A stretch of 64,000 nt of DNA from Mycobacterium bourgelatii (GTDB taxonomy: Bacteria > Actinomycetota > Actinomycetes > Mycobacteriales > Mycobacteriaceae), in the NCBI RefSeq assembly GCF_010723575.1, contig NZ_BLKZ01000001.1, positions 5,084,001-5,148,000 on the forward strand, in the 5' to 3' direction. Shown piece after piece: positions 7,873 through 16,770 of this stretch. The stretch's first letter is position 1. Each line of letters starts with the position of its first letter. The position numbers were made by a program, and so were the translations under genes. The notes under the pieces were generated by a model that saw only the letters and a program-made list of their open reading frames with translations, had not been told where the DNA came from and made no database searches.

Positions 7873-9276
7873 ATGGCCGACGACGCCGAATACCGCATCG
7901 AGCACGACACCATGGGCGAGGTCCGGGTGCCGGCCAAAGCGTTGTGGCGCGCACAGACTCAGCGCGCGGTGGAGAACTTCCCGATCTCTGGCCGGCCGCT
8001 GGAGCGCGCCCAGATCCGCGCGTTGGGCCTGCTGAAGGGCGCCTGCGCTCAGGTGAACAAGGACCTGGGTCTGCTGGCGTCGGAGAAGGCCGACGCGATC
8101 ATCGCCGCGGCGGCCGAGATCGCCGACGGCCAGCACGACGACCAGTTCCCGATCGACGTCTTCCAGACCGGTTCGGGCACCAGCTCGAACATGAACACCA
8201 ACGAGGTGATCGCGTCCATCGCCGCCAAGAACGGCGTGCAGGTGCACCCCAATGACGACGTCAACATGTCGCAGTCGTCGAACGACACCTTCCCCACCGC
8301 CACCCACATCGCCGCCACCGAAGCGGCGGTGCGCCATCTCATTCCGGCCCTCGAGGTGCTGCACAAAGCACTGTCGGACAAGGCTCTCGAGTGGCACACG
8401 GTGGTGAAGTCCGGACGGACGCACCTCATGGATGCCGTTCCCGTGACGCTCGGTCAGGAGTTCAGCGGCTATGCCCGCCAGATCGAGGCCGGCATCGAGC
8501 GGGTGCGTGCCACCCTGCCCCGGCTGGGCGAGCTGGCGATCGGCGGCACCGCGGTCGGCACCGGCCTCAACGCCCCCGAAGGCTTCGGCGTCAAGGTGGT
8601 CTCGGTCCTGGTCGCCGAGACGGGGCTGTCCGAATTGCGTACGGCTGCAAACTCGTTCGAGGCGCAGGCCGCGCGGGACGGGTTGGTCGAGGCGTCCGGG
8701 GCGCTGCGCACCATCGCGGTCTCGCTGACCAAGATCGCCAACGACATTCGCTGGATGGGTTCCGGGCCGCTGACCGGCCTGGCCGAAATTCAGCTGCCCG
8801 ACCTGCAGCCGGGTAGCTCGATCATGCCGGGCAAGGTGAATCCGGTGCTGCCGGAGGCGGTCACTCAGGTGGCCGCGCAGGTGATCGGCAACGATGCCGC
8901 GATCGCTTGGGGCGGGGCGAGCGGCGCCTTCGAGCTCAACGTCTACATCCCGATGATGGCCCGCAACATCCTCGAGTCGTTCAAGCTGCTGACCAACGCG
9001 TCGAGGTTGTTCGCCGAGCGCTGCATCGTCGGACTGAAGGCGAACGTCGACCACCTGCGCGAATTGGCCGAGTCGTCGCCATCGATCGTGACCCCGCTAA
9101 ACTCGGCCATCGGCTATGAGGAGGCAGCCGCGGTTGCCAAGCAAGCGCTCAAGGAACGCAAGACGATTCGCCAAACCGTCATCGACCGCGGACTGATCGG
9201 CGACAAGCTGTCGATCGAGGAGCTGGACCGCCGCCTCGATGTCCTGGCGATGGCCAAGGTCGATCCGGTCGACTAG
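7873..9276 (+). CDS. fumC: Class II fumarate hydratase
   Basis: Interconverts fumarate and L-malate in the TCA cycle as a metal-independent homotetramer. The 467-residue length is typical. The superfamily signature GSSIMPGKVNP lies at about residues 315-325 on the flexible catalytic loop, the GRTHLMDA histidine motif at about 181-188, and FQTGSGTSSNMNTNEV at the N-terminal substrate site. The start ATG follows a GAGGAA purine tract. It is co-oriented with glpX (31-bp gap), linking gluconeogenesis and the TCA cycle. Confidence 0.96.
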   Translation: MADDAEYRIEHDTMGEVRVPAKALWRAQTQRAVENFPISGRPLERAQIRALGLLKGACAQVNKDLGLLASEKADAIIAAAAEIADGQHDDQFPIDVFQTGSGTSSNMNTNEVIASIAAKNGVQVHPNDDVNMSQSSNDTFPTATHIAATEAAVRHLIPALEVLHKALSDKALEWHTVVKSGRTHLMDAVPVTLGQEFSGYARQIEAGIERVRATLPRLGELAIGGTAVGTGLNAPEGFGVKVVSVLVAETGLSELRTAANSFEAQAARDGLVEASGALRTIAVSLTKIANDIRWMGSGPLTGLAEIQLPDLQPGSSIMPGKVNPVLPEAVTQVAAQVIGNDAAIAWGGASGAFELNVYIPMMARNILESFKLLTNASRLFAERCIVGLKANVDHLRELAESSPSIVTPLNSAIGYEEAAAVAKQALKERKTIRQTVIDRGLIGDKLSIEELDRRLDVLAMAKVDPVD

Positions 9277-9371
9277 GCCCAGCTGGGAGGGTTCCCGTAA
9301 GCGTCAGCGGCGACGCGGCTGTTTGACCGCCTCAGCTCGAGGTGGTCCGTGAGAGTGAGGGTGATTATTCG

Positions 9372-10394
9372 ATGACGGCTCCTCCCGGCGGCCCTTACGG
9401 TCAGGATCCCTACGGATCGAACCCCTACGGCCAGGACCAATACTGGGGCGGACAGCCGCAGGGTGGCCAGCCGCAGCCCGGGCAGCCTCAGGGGGGCGGC
9501 TATCCCTACCCACCACCGGACGGTACGTATCCGCCGGCCAACCCCTACGCCAATCCCCAGGGGACGGACCCGTACGGCCATGCGGGCTACCCTCCGCAGC
9601 CATATCCGCCGACCGGTCAGCAATATGTCCCAGGTTGGGGCGCGGGGACCTACCCCGGTCCCGGTGGACCGCCACCGGGTGGGCCGAGCTCGAAAACGCC
9701 GTGGTTGGTTCTTGCCGGTATCGCGATATTGGGTGTCATCGCGTTGGTCGTCATCCTGGTAGTCGCCCTGGGCAACGGGGATTCGTCGCCCTCGCCGTCG
9801 CAACCCGCGACGAGCAGCGCCGCTGGGCCGTCGTCAGGACCGATCAGTTCCGATCAGACGGCCACCGACTGCACGGACAACGTGTCCGGCGGGGCGCCAC
9901 CCTCCGGTGGCACCGTCAGCGCGGGCAAGCTCTCGTTCCCGGCCAGCGCGGCACCCGGTTGGTTGCCGTATTCCGATGACCAGAATCCGAACCTCATCGG
10001 CGGGGTGGGGCTGGCCGCGGAAGTCCCCGGCGCCAACCAGTGGATGATGCAGGTCGAAGTCGCCATCACCAACTTCGTGACCAGCATGGACGTCGCCGCC
10101 CAAGCCGCGAAACTGATGCAGTGCGTGGCCAACGGCCCCGGCTACATACAGTCGCAACCCACCCTGGGTCCGTTGAAGAAGTCGACGACGACGGTCGACG
10201 GCGTCAAAGCCGCCCGCGTGGACGCCGACATCACGATCGGCGACACCACCCGCAACGTCAAGGGTGACTCCGTGGTGATCATCGCGGTCGACACGAAACC
10301 GGTCACGATCTTCCTGGGTGCCATCCCGATCGGCGATACCGCGTCCCAAGCGATCATCAACAAGGTGATCGCCGCACTTAAGGTGTCCAAGTAG
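9372..10394 (+). CDS. Proline/glycine-rich single-pass membrane protein (Rv1097c-like)
   Basis: A 340-residue protein with a low-complexity cytoplasmic N-terminus (residues 1-105, rich in Pro, Gly, Tyr and Gln), one transmembrane helix at about 111-133 (WLVLAGIAILGVIALVVILV), a Ser/Pro linker, and an extracytoplasmic C-terminal domain of about 180 residues with two Cys early in it and a second near LMQCVANGPG. The shape matches mycobacterial lipid- or peptide-binding envelope proteins, but no function can be assigned. ATG 9372 is preferred over 9342. Short direct repeats of GTAGCTCCA run across the stop codon. Confidence 0.8.
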   Translation: MTAPPGGPYGQDPYGSNPYGQDQYWGGQPQGGQPQPGQPQGGGYPYPPPDGTYPPANPYANPQGTDPYGHAGYPPQPYPPTGQQYVPGWGAGTYPGPGGPPPGGPSSKTPWLVLAGIAILGVIALVVILVVALGNGDSSPSPSQPATSSAAGPSSGPISSDQTATDCTDNVSGGAPPSGGTVSAGKLSFPASAAPGWLPYSDDQNPNLIGGVGLAAEVPGANQWMMQVEVAITNFVTSMDVAAQAAKLMQCVANGPGYIQSQPTLGPLKKSTTTVDGVKAARVDADITIGDTTRNVKGDSVVIIAVDTKPVTIFLGAIPIGDTASQAIINKVIAALKVSK

Positions 10395-10438
10395 CTCCAA
10401 GTAGCTCCAGTAGCTCTGAGGGCCACTCTCCGCCGCCG

Positions 10439-11971
10439 CTAACCGGCGGCCACCGGGCTGTAGACGTGCGTCGCTTCCGAACGGCCACGCAGAACGGTGG
10501 AATAGGACTCCGCCCACCGCTCGCGTTCCTCCTCGGTGGCGCGATCCAGTGCCGCGGACGAGCACAGGATCCGCCGCTCGGATGTCTTGGCGAGGTCGGC
10601 GAGCCGCGCCGCCTCGTTGACCGCGTCCCCGATAACCGTGTATTCGTAACGGTTTTCGGCACCGATGTTGCCCGCGAACACACGACCCGCGGAAACGCCT
10701 ATGCCGAAATCGACCACGGGCAGCAGTCGGCGCAACTCGGTGCCTAAAGTTCGGGCCGTGGCCAGTGCCGCCGACGCCGGGTCCTCGGAGCGCAGCGGGG
10801 CTCCGAAGACGGCCAGCGCCGCATCGCCTTGGAATTTGTTGATCAGACCCTGGTGCTCGTCGACGGCGCCGACAACTATCCGGAAGAAGTCGTTGAGCAC
10901 CTGGGCCACCTCTTGTGGCGCAAGGTTTTCCGTCAACCTGGTCGAGTTCAACATGTCGATGAACAGGACCGCGGCCTCGACCACTTCCCCGGACATCGAG
11001 ACGCCCTCTTCGATGGCGCGTTGCGCCACGTCGGCCCCGACATGCCGACCGAACAGGTCACGCAACCGCTCGCGTTCCGCGAGACCGGCCACCATTTTGT
11101 TGAACCCTGTTTGGAGACGGCCGATTTGGGACCGCTCGTATACCCCGACGAGCGTGTCGATGTGGCCGTGTTCGACTTTGGCCATCGCGTCGACGACTTC
11201 GCTGATCGGGTCCGCAATGGAACGCGAGGTCAGGATCATGGTCGGCAAACCAAGCACCAGGGCCGCCAGCGACACCACCAGCACCGGCGTATCCAACGAC
11301 ACGTTTTTCTCGATGAACCAACCGTAGGAACGCAGCACGACGAAACCCGCGATGACCCCGATCGGAAACGCGCTGCAGAGGAACCACAGCAGCACCAGCC
11401 GGGAAAACACACCGGGCACGGTCAGTCGCGGCTCGGCACCACGCGTGGCGGCGAACATGATGGGCCGCAGGGTGTGTTGTGCGAGCAACAGACCGGTGCC
11501 CGCCGCCGCGGCACCGCCCAGCACCACCCCCAGCACGACGGGCACAAACATCGCCGCACCACCGCTGCGATTGAAAAGCACGAGGATCACCCCGCTGGCC
11601 GCCCAGGCCCCCGCCAGGATGGCCGACTGGCGGCCGGCGAGTTTCGTTGCCACATCGCGTTGCTGCGCGGTCGGTTCGGCGCCGACGGCAAACCAGCGCA
11701 CGGTGGGGGCCAGGCTCATCGCGCCGGCCACCGCGACAAAGCAGACGCCCAGCGCCATCAGCACGAGCACGCCGGCCATGTTCTTTTCGGCGAAGTCGGT
11801 GTAGGTGTGGCCGCGCAGCGGGACCAGGATGGCGACGGTGTCGATGGCCGCGAAGATATAGGCCAACGCAAGGTCCGACCCGTATTGCAGCAGTAGCCTG
11901 CGGCCACTTTTTGGACCCGCTTTTTCGGTTGCCTTTTCGGTGGCCGAGGCGGGCGTGGTCACGCTAAACAA
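10439..11971 (-). CDS. Membrane adenylate cyclase, class III, with HAMP domain
   Basis: A 510-residue integral-membrane class III nucleotidyl cyclase that would make cAMP. The N-terminal half contains about six transmembrane segments. A HAMP linker follows (SRSIADPISEVVDAMAKVEHG). The catalytic domain starts near residue 325 with VLFIDMLNSTRLT (metal Asp), then NKFQGDAALAVFGAP (second Asp) and YTVIGDAVNEAARL. The architecture matches the Rv1318c/Rv1319c/Rv1320c/Rv3645 group. It lies 33 bp downstream of the polysaccharide deacetylase on the same strand and converges with the Pro-rich membrane gene. The sensed signal is unknown. Confidence 0.9.
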   Translation of the reverse strand: MFSVTTPASATEKATEKAGPKSGRRLLLQYGSDLALAYIFAAIDTVAILVPLRGHTYTDFAEKNMAGVLVLMALGVCFVAVAGAMSLAPTVRWFAVGAEPTAQQRDVATKLAGRQSAILAGAWAASGVILVLFNRSGGAAMFVPVVLGVVLGGAAAAGTGLLLAQHTLRPIMFAATRGAEPRLTVPGVFSRLVLLWFLCSAFPIGVIAGFVVLRSYGWFIEKNVSLDTPVLVVSLAALVLGLPTMILTSRSIADPISEVVDAMAKVEHGHIDTLVGVYERSQIGRLQTGFNKMVAGLAERERLRDLFGRHVGADVAQRAIEEGVSMSGEVVEAAVLFIDMLNSTRLTENLAPQEVAQVLNDFFRIVVGAVDEHQGLINKFQGDAALAVFGAPLRSEDPASAALATARTLGTELRRLLPVVDFGIGVSAGRVFAGNIGAENRYEYTVIGDAVNEAARLADLAKTSERRILCSSAALDRATEEERERWAESYSTVLRGRSEATHVYSPVAAG

Positions 11972-12004
11972 CCTAACGGTTAGCCCGGCTGACAGCGGCC
12001 CGTG

Positions 12005-12883
12005 TCAGCCACCGTTGTTGGGCCCACCCGAGTTCTGGTTCGGCAGGTCGGTGATCGGAAAGTTGGGCATCGGCTTGGGCGACGGGGTGTTGGGCAGACC
12101 CGGAATCTGGTTGGCCGGGATGTCACGCAGATCGTTGGCGGGTGGCCCGTTCTCGCGACTGCCGTAGCTGCTCCCCGGCGCCCTGGGGCCGAGCAGTTCA
12201 CTGACGGTCACCAGCCGATAGCCGTTGGCCCGCAGCACCGGGATGAACTGATACACCAGGTCGACGGTGCTCGAGTAGGTGTCGTGCAGCAGCACCACAG
12301 AGTTGGGTCTGATCTGGGTCATCAGGATCTGCCGGGTAGCCGCGATGTTCGAGTCGTTCTCCCAGTCGAAGGGAATGACGTCCCACAGGATTTCGGCCAT
12401 CCCCAGCTTCCCGGCGGTTGCGCGCACGGTCTCGTTGGACAGTCCACCGGCGGGCCGGTACAGCGTGGGCGCCCGTCCCGTCGCCGCGGCGATCGCCTCG
12501 TTGGCCTTGGTGAATTGAGCGGGAAGGTCAGCGACGGGAACGGTCTGCAGGTTGGGGTGTTCCCAGGTGTGGCTGCCGACCTCCATCCCGGCCTCGGCGA
12601 TGCGCCGAGCGCCGCCCGGGTTGGCGGCCACTTTGTTGCCGATCAAGAAGAACGTGGCCCTGGCGTCGTTGTCCCGAAGGATTTTCAGCAGACGGTCGGT
12701 GTAGGGCGTCGGACCGTCATCGAAGGTGAACGCGACGCACTTCACCACCGAACAGTTGAGGTCGTCGGCTCGAGTGACGTGGCCGGTGAGGCCACCGATC
12801 ACCAGGACGGCGCCGGCGGCCACCGCACCGAAAACCGTGCGCCAGTAGCGCCAAGCTTGGTTGTCGGGTCGTTTCGGCACCAC
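12005..12883 (-). CDS. Polysaccharide deacetylase (NodB domain), membrane-anchored (Rv1096-like)
   Basis: Predicted carbohydrate esterase family 4 enzyme removing acetyl groups from cell-wall glycans, probably peptidoglycan. The 292-residue protein has an N-terminal signal anchor (about 15-33), the NodB motif TFDDGP (53-58, catalytic base Asp and metal Asp), the metal-binding SHTWEH (His105, His109), RPAGG (143-147) and LLHD (198-201), then a Pro/Asn-rich tail. The third motif reads RPAGG where many CE4 enzymes have RPP plus an aromatic and Gly. It is 27 bp downstream of phoH2, suggesting a phoH2-deacetylase-cyclase transcript. Confidence 0.9.
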   Translation of the reverse strand: MVPKRPDNQAWRYWRTVFGAVAAGAVLVIGGLTGHVTRADDLNCSVVKCVAFTFDDGPTPYTDRLLKILRDNDARATFFLIGNKVAANPGGARRIAEAGMEVGSHTWEHPNLQTVPVADLPAQFTKANEAIAAATGRAPTLYRPAGGLSNETVRATAGKLGMAEILWDVIPFDWENDSNIAATRQILMTQIRPNSVVLLHDTYSSTVDLVYQFIPVLRANGYRLVTVSELLGPRAPGSSYGSRENGPPANDLRDIPANQIPGLPNTPSPKPMPNFPITDLPNQNSGGPNNGG

Positions 12884-12910
12884 GAAAGTTTACCCGTGGG
12901 CCAGCCGGGC

Positions 12911-14212
12911 TCAGTGCGGCCCGGTGATCTCTTCGAGCATTTCGGTGACCAGCGCGGCAATCGGCGACCGCTCGCTGCGTAGCAGCGTTATGTGCGCAAA
13001 GAGCGGGTGACCTTTGAGTTTCTCGATCACCGCGGCCACCCCGTCGTGACGGCCGACCCGCAGGTTGTCACGCTGCGCGATGTCGTGGGTCAGCACCACC
13101 CGGGATCCGGTACCCAACCGGGACAACACCGTGAGCAGCACGTTGCGTTCCAGCGACTGCGCTTCGTCGACGATGACGAACGAGTCGTGCAACGAACGGC
13201 CGCGGATGTGCGTCAGCGGCAACACCTCGAGCATTCCTCGGGACAGGACCTCGTCCAGGACGGCCGGGCTAGCCAGGCCCTCGAGCGTGTCGAACACGGC
13301 CTGCGCCCAGGGGCCCATCTTGTCGCTCTCGCTGCCGGGCAGGTAGCCGAGTTCCTGGCCTCCGACGGCGTACAGGGGGCGGAACACCACCACCTTGCGG
13401 TGCGTCCGACGCTCCAACACCGCCTCGAGGCCCGCGCACAACGCCAGCGCCGACTTTCCGGTGCCGGCCTTGCCACCCAGCGACACGATGCCAACGGATT
13501 CGTCGAGCAACAGGTCGAGCGCCACCCGCTGTTCGGCGGAGCGCCCGCGCAGACCGAACACTTCGCGGTCACCGCGAACCAGTTGGATGCGCTTGCCGGC
13601 GGTGATCCGGCCCAGTGCGTGCGAACTGCCGCCGAGCAGCCGAATGCCGGTGTGACAGGGCAAATCCCGCGCTTCGGCCAGGTCGAGCTCACCTTCGGCG
13701 AACAGGGTGGCGATGTCTTCGGCGGAGGTTTCGATCTCTCGCATGCCCGACCAACCCGACGCGACCACGTCTTGGGCGTGGTACTCGTCGGCCGCCAGCC
13801 CCACTGCGGCCGCCTTGACCCGCAGCGGGATGTCCTTGCTGACCAGCGTGACTCGTCTGCCTTCGGCGGCCAGGTTGGCGGCGCAACTCAAGATCCGGGA
13901 GTCGTTGCTGTCGGTGCGAAAGCCCGCGGGCAGCACCGCGGGGTCGGTGTGGTTGAGCTCGACGTGCAGTGAGCCACCCTGCTTGCCAACGGGAATGGGC
14001 TGATCCAGCCGTCCGTGCTCAAGTCGGAGGTCGTCGAACAACCGCAGCGCCTGGCGGGCGAACCAGCCCAGCTCGTGGTGGTGGCGTTTGGCCTCCAGCT
14101 CGCTGATCACCACCAGCGGGACCACGACTTCGTGCTCGGCGAATCGACTGCACGCCCACGGGTCGGACAGCAGCACAGAGGTGTCGAGCACGTACGTCCG
14201 GATTTCGGTCAC
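12911..14212 (-). CDS. phoH2: PhoH2: PIN-domain RNase fused to PhoH ATPase
   Basis: A two-domain protein: an N-terminal PIN ribonuclease (residues 1 to about 150; LDTSVLLSD has the first catalytic Asp and DSNDSRIL a later acidic cluster) and a C-terminal PhoH ATPase/RNA helicase with Walker A GKAGTGKS (about 241-248) and Walker B FVIVDEAQ (about 341-348). The 433-residue length is typical. PhoH2 proteins are reported to unwind and cleave RNA and to act as toxin of a phoAT-phoH2 pair. The start GTG 14212 is preceded by AGGAG and overlaps the stop of a short upstream ORF as GTGA. Confidence 0.93.
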   Translation of the reverse strand: MTEIRTYVLDTSVLLSDPWACSRFAEHEVVVPLVVISELEAKRHHHELGWFARQALRLFDDLRLEHGRLDQPIPVGKQGGSLHVELNHTDPAVLPAGFRTDSNDSRILSCAANLAAEGRRVTLVSKDIPLRVKAAAVGLAADEYHAQDVVASGWSGMREIETSAEDIATLFAEGELDLAEARDLPCHTGIRLLGGSSHALGRITAGKRIQLVRGDREVFGLRGRSAEQRVALDLLLDESVGIVSLGGKAGTGKSALALCAGLEAVLERRTHRKVVVFRPLYAVGGQELGYLPGSESDKMGPWAQAVFDTLEGLASPAVLDEVLSRGMLEVLPLTHIRGRSLHDSFVIVDEAQSLERNVLLTVLSRLGTGSRVVLTHDIAQRDNLRVGRHDGVAAVIEKLKGHPLFAHITLLRSERSPIAALVTEMLEEITGPH

Positions 14213-14403
14213 AGAGCGCTCCTCGAGCGACGGACGCTCGCGCGGACCCGCACGAGCGAATCGGCGGGGGCCGCGGCACCAGGACCGGGGCCGGTCCTGC
14301 CTGTGTCATGCCCCTGCCATGGCAGGGAGTCGTGACGGTAGGTGCCGCCCTGGCAGCAGAGTGTTGCGCTGGCCATCGAGTGCGACGCTACTCCGGTGGC
14401 CAC
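14209..14403 (-). CDS. Candidate PhoAT antitoxin (small ORF upstream of phoH2)
   Basis: A 64-codon frame (GTG 14403) or 55 codons (ATG 14376, MASATLCCQGG) ends by overlapping the phoH2 start in a 4-nt GTGA, and contains the phoH2 ribosome site. This matches the arrangement reported for the mycobacterial phoAT antitoxin gene. The peptide is basic and Ser/Arg-rich at its C-terminus, with RHDSLPWQGHDTGR in the middle. No recognisable domain. The position supports the call; protein-level conservation was not tested. It lies 39 bp after the desA2 stop. Confidence 0.45.
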   Translation of the reverse strand: MATGVASHSMASATLCCQGGTYRHDSLPWQGHDTGRTGPGPGAAAPADSLVRVRASVRRSRSAL

Positions 14404-14442
14404 ACCCCCGCAGTGCAGGCGCGCCGCTGAGGAAAACTCAAC

Positions 14443-15270
14443 TTAACTTGTGACGAATTGCTGCAATGCGGGCTCGTCGGCCAAGCCCCACGCCGTGATG
14501 CATTCGGAGACGACCTGCTGCAGTTGCTGTCGGTCGAAAATGCCTGCATCGGCGATGTTTTGCACCTTGTCCTGGTATTCCAGAATGTCGGCGCCGAGTA
14601 CGTCAATGTCGGTAGCGCGGGTGGCGATCGCGGCGATGGTCTCCTCGCGGACGTAGCCGAGAAGGTGCTTGACGAGGTTGGAGAAAAACTCTTCGTGGCG
14701 CGCTTCGTCCCTGGCGATCCGGTCCACCAGCCCGGCCAAGAGCGGTTCCTCGATCTGTGCGGCGAGGTTCCGGCAGAACGTGGCGTGCGAGCGTTCGGAG
14801 AAGGTCATGTAGACCAGGGTTTCGACCTGGGTGTACCAGTCGGCCCGGTAGCCCCGCATCACGTGCTTGACCCGCACCTCTTCGTTGGCGGCCGGGTCGA
14901 TTTCCCGGGTCACCACCAGATAGTCACGCAGCGCGAGGGCGTGCAGGTGCTCCTCAGCGGTCCAGCGGCCCAGCCAGCGTCCCCAGTAGTCCTCGAGAAT
15001 GAAGTGCTCGACGAGTTCGCGGTGATGACCGGCCAGGTTGTCCTTGAGGATCAGCAAGACCTCGCACGCGTCGGTGATGTGCCTGGGCAGCGTGGCCTGA
15101 GAGGGATCCCAGTCACGCCCACCGAGGAAGGCGAAGTTCTCGCCCTGGTCGTACGGCACGTAATCGTGCGCGAACCAAAGGTTCTCGGTGGCAAGGTGCC
15201 GAGTCCAGTTTTCTTCGACAACCGGCTCGAGTTCGAGGGTCAGCGCATTAGCGACAGGTTTCTGTGCCAT
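14443..15270 (-). CDS. desA2: Acyl-[ACP] desaturase DesA2
   Basis: Soluble diiron protein of the plant-type acyl-ACP desaturase family, implicated in mycolic-acid precursor desaturation in mycobacteria. The 275-residue protein has the diiron-type motifs EEHLH (Glu107/His110), ERSH (Glu159/His162) and DEARHEEFF (Glu189/His192). ATG 15270 (MAQKPVANALTLELEP) was chosen because the M. tuberculosis protein starts identically; the longer frame to 15306 adds 12 unrelated residues. It is followed closely by the phoAT/phoH2 frame on the same strand. Confidence 0.93.
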   Translation of the reverse strand: MAQKPVANALTLELEPVVEENWTRHLATENLWFAHDYVPYDQGENFAFLGGRDWDPSQATLPRHITDACEVLLILKDNLAGHHRELVEHFILEDYWGRWLGRWTAEEHLHALALRDYLVVTREIDPAANEEVRVKHVMRGYRADWYTQVETLVYMTFSERSHATFCRNLAAQIEEPLLAGLVDRIARDEARHEEFFSNLVKHLLGYVREETIAAIATRATDIDVLGADILEYQDKVQNIADAGIFDRQQLQQVVSECITAWGLADEPALQQFVTS

Positions 15271-15341
15271 GCGGTTACTGTAACCCGCGTACACAGATGC
15301 TTTCAAATTCCCGCGACAGGCGAGTCGCCCGCCGACCGACC

Positions 15342-16622
15342 TCAGCGGCCGAGCAGGCTCCAGTCTTCGAGGCCCTCGTACAGGGGGAAATCCCTGGCCA
15401 GCCGGGTCACCCGGGCGCGCAACCCGGCCACGTCCGCGGAAGTGCCCGCTGCCAAAGCGCTGGCGATGATGTCGGCGACCTCGGTGAACTCGGTGTCCCC
15501 GAAACCGCGGGTGGCCAACGCGGGTGTCCCGATCCGAAGACCCGAGGTCACCATGGGCGGCCGGGGGTCGTTCGGGACGGCGTTGCGGTTGACGGTGATG
15601 CCTACCTCGTGCAGCAGGTCCTCGGCCGCCTGGCCGTCCAGCGGCGAGTTGCGCAGATCGACCAGGACCAGATGGACGTCGGTGCCGCCGCTGACCACGG
15701 ATACGCCGGCTTTGGCGACGTCGTCGGCCAGCAGCCGCTCGGCGATGATCCGCGCCCCGCTGAGCGTGCGCTGTTGGCGCTCGGCGAACTCGGGGGTTCC
15801 GGCGATCTTCAGCGCGACGGCCTTGCCGGCGATGATGTGCATGAGCGGGCCGCCCTGCTGACCCGGAAACACCGCGGAGTTAATGGCTTTGGCGTACTCC
15901 TGCTTACCGACGATCAGGCCGGAGCGGCCTCCGCCGAGCGTCTTGTGGACGGTCGTCGACACCACATCCGAGTGAGGCACCGGTGACGGGTGCAGGCCGG
16001 CGGCGACCAGTCCCGCGAAGTGCGCCATGTCCGTCCACAACTTGGCGCCGACCTCGTCGGCAATGGACCGGAACGCCGCGAAGTCCAGCACCCGGGGGTA
16101 GGCGGACCAACCGGCGATGATCACCTTCGGGCGGAATTCGAGCGCTTGGGCACGCACGGCATCCATGTCCACCAGGTGCGTGGTGGGGTCGACACCGTAG
16201 AACCCGTTTTCGTACAGCTTGCCGGAGAAGTTCAGCCGCATGCCGTGGGTGAGGTGCCCACCGTTGGCCAGGTCCAATCCCAGCAGCCGCTCCCCGGGCG
16301 ACATCAGCGCATGCAGCACGGCGGCGTTGGCCTGTGCACCGGAATGCGGCTGCACGTTGGCGAAGTCGGCGCCGAACAATGCCTTGGCACGGTCCCGGGC
16401 GATGTTTTCCACCACGTCGACGTGTTCACAGCCGCCGTAGTAGCGCCTGCCCGGCAGTCCCTCGGCGTACTTGTTGGTCAGCACGGAGCCCTGGGCCTGC
16501 AGCACCGAGCGCGGCACGAAGTTCTCCGACGCGATCATCTCGAGGGTGTCGCGTTGACGCCCGAGTTCCTTGGCCAGCAGCTCGGCGATGTCGGGGTCGA
16601 CCTCGGCGAGTGGGGCCGACAT
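15342..16622 (-). CDS. glyA1: Serine hydroxymethyltransferase
   Basis: PLP enzyme that converts serine and tetrahydrofolate to glycine and 5,10-methylene-THF, the main one-carbon source. The 426-residue protein carries the PLP-lysine motif VVSTTVHKTLGGGRSG, the N-terminal ASENFVPRSVLQAQGSVLTN and the YGGCEHVDVVE block. ATG 16622 (MSAPLAEVDPDIAELLAK) gives the family's usual length; upstream GTG 16673 and GTG 16760 would add low-similarity extensions. It is divergent from coaA with 148 bp between starts. desA2 lies upstream only by position, since both are transcribed leftward, glyA1 first. Confidence 0.95.
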   Translation of the reverse strand: MSAPLAEVDPDIAELLAKELGRQRDTLEMIASENFVPRSVLQAQGSVLTNKYAEGLPGRRYYGGCEHVDVVENIARDRAKALFGADFANVQPHSGAQANAAVLHALMSPGERLLGLDLANGGHLTHGMRLNFSGKLYENGFYGVDPTTHLVDMDAVRAQALEFRPKVIIAGWSAYPRVLDFAAFRSIADEVGAKLWTDMAHFAGLVAAGLHPSPVPHSDVVSTTVHKTLGGGRSGLIVGKQEYAKAINSAVFPGQQGGPLMHIIAGKAVALKIAGTPEFAERQQRTLSGARIIAERLLADDVAKAGVSVVSGGTDVHLVLVDLRNSPLDGQAAEDLLHEVGITVNRNAVPNDPRPPMVTSGLRIGTPALATRGFGDTEFTEVADIIASALAAGTSADVAGLRARVTRLARDFPLYEGLEDWSLLGR

Positions 16623-16770
16623 CACAGAAGCTTCGCCGGAAACGGCAGTGCGGGCGTCAGGTGCAGCAGTCACGGGGGTCAGTCTATCGAGACTGCTATC
16701 GGGCAGCTGCAGGTCGGCTTTTTGCCAGCCCAGCCGTAAGGCTCGCGTCCGTTCCTGCAAGACTGGGAAT

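Noticed and set aside
12400..12470. Altered third motif (RPAGG) of the polysaccharide deacetylase as evidence of inactivity
   Set aside because: The other four NodB motifs are complete and I cannot confirm that RPAGG is unusual among mycobacterial orthologues.
16623..16760. N-terminal extension of GlyA1
   Set aside because: The longer frame overlaps the divergent intergenic region before coaA and exceeds the normal SHMT length.
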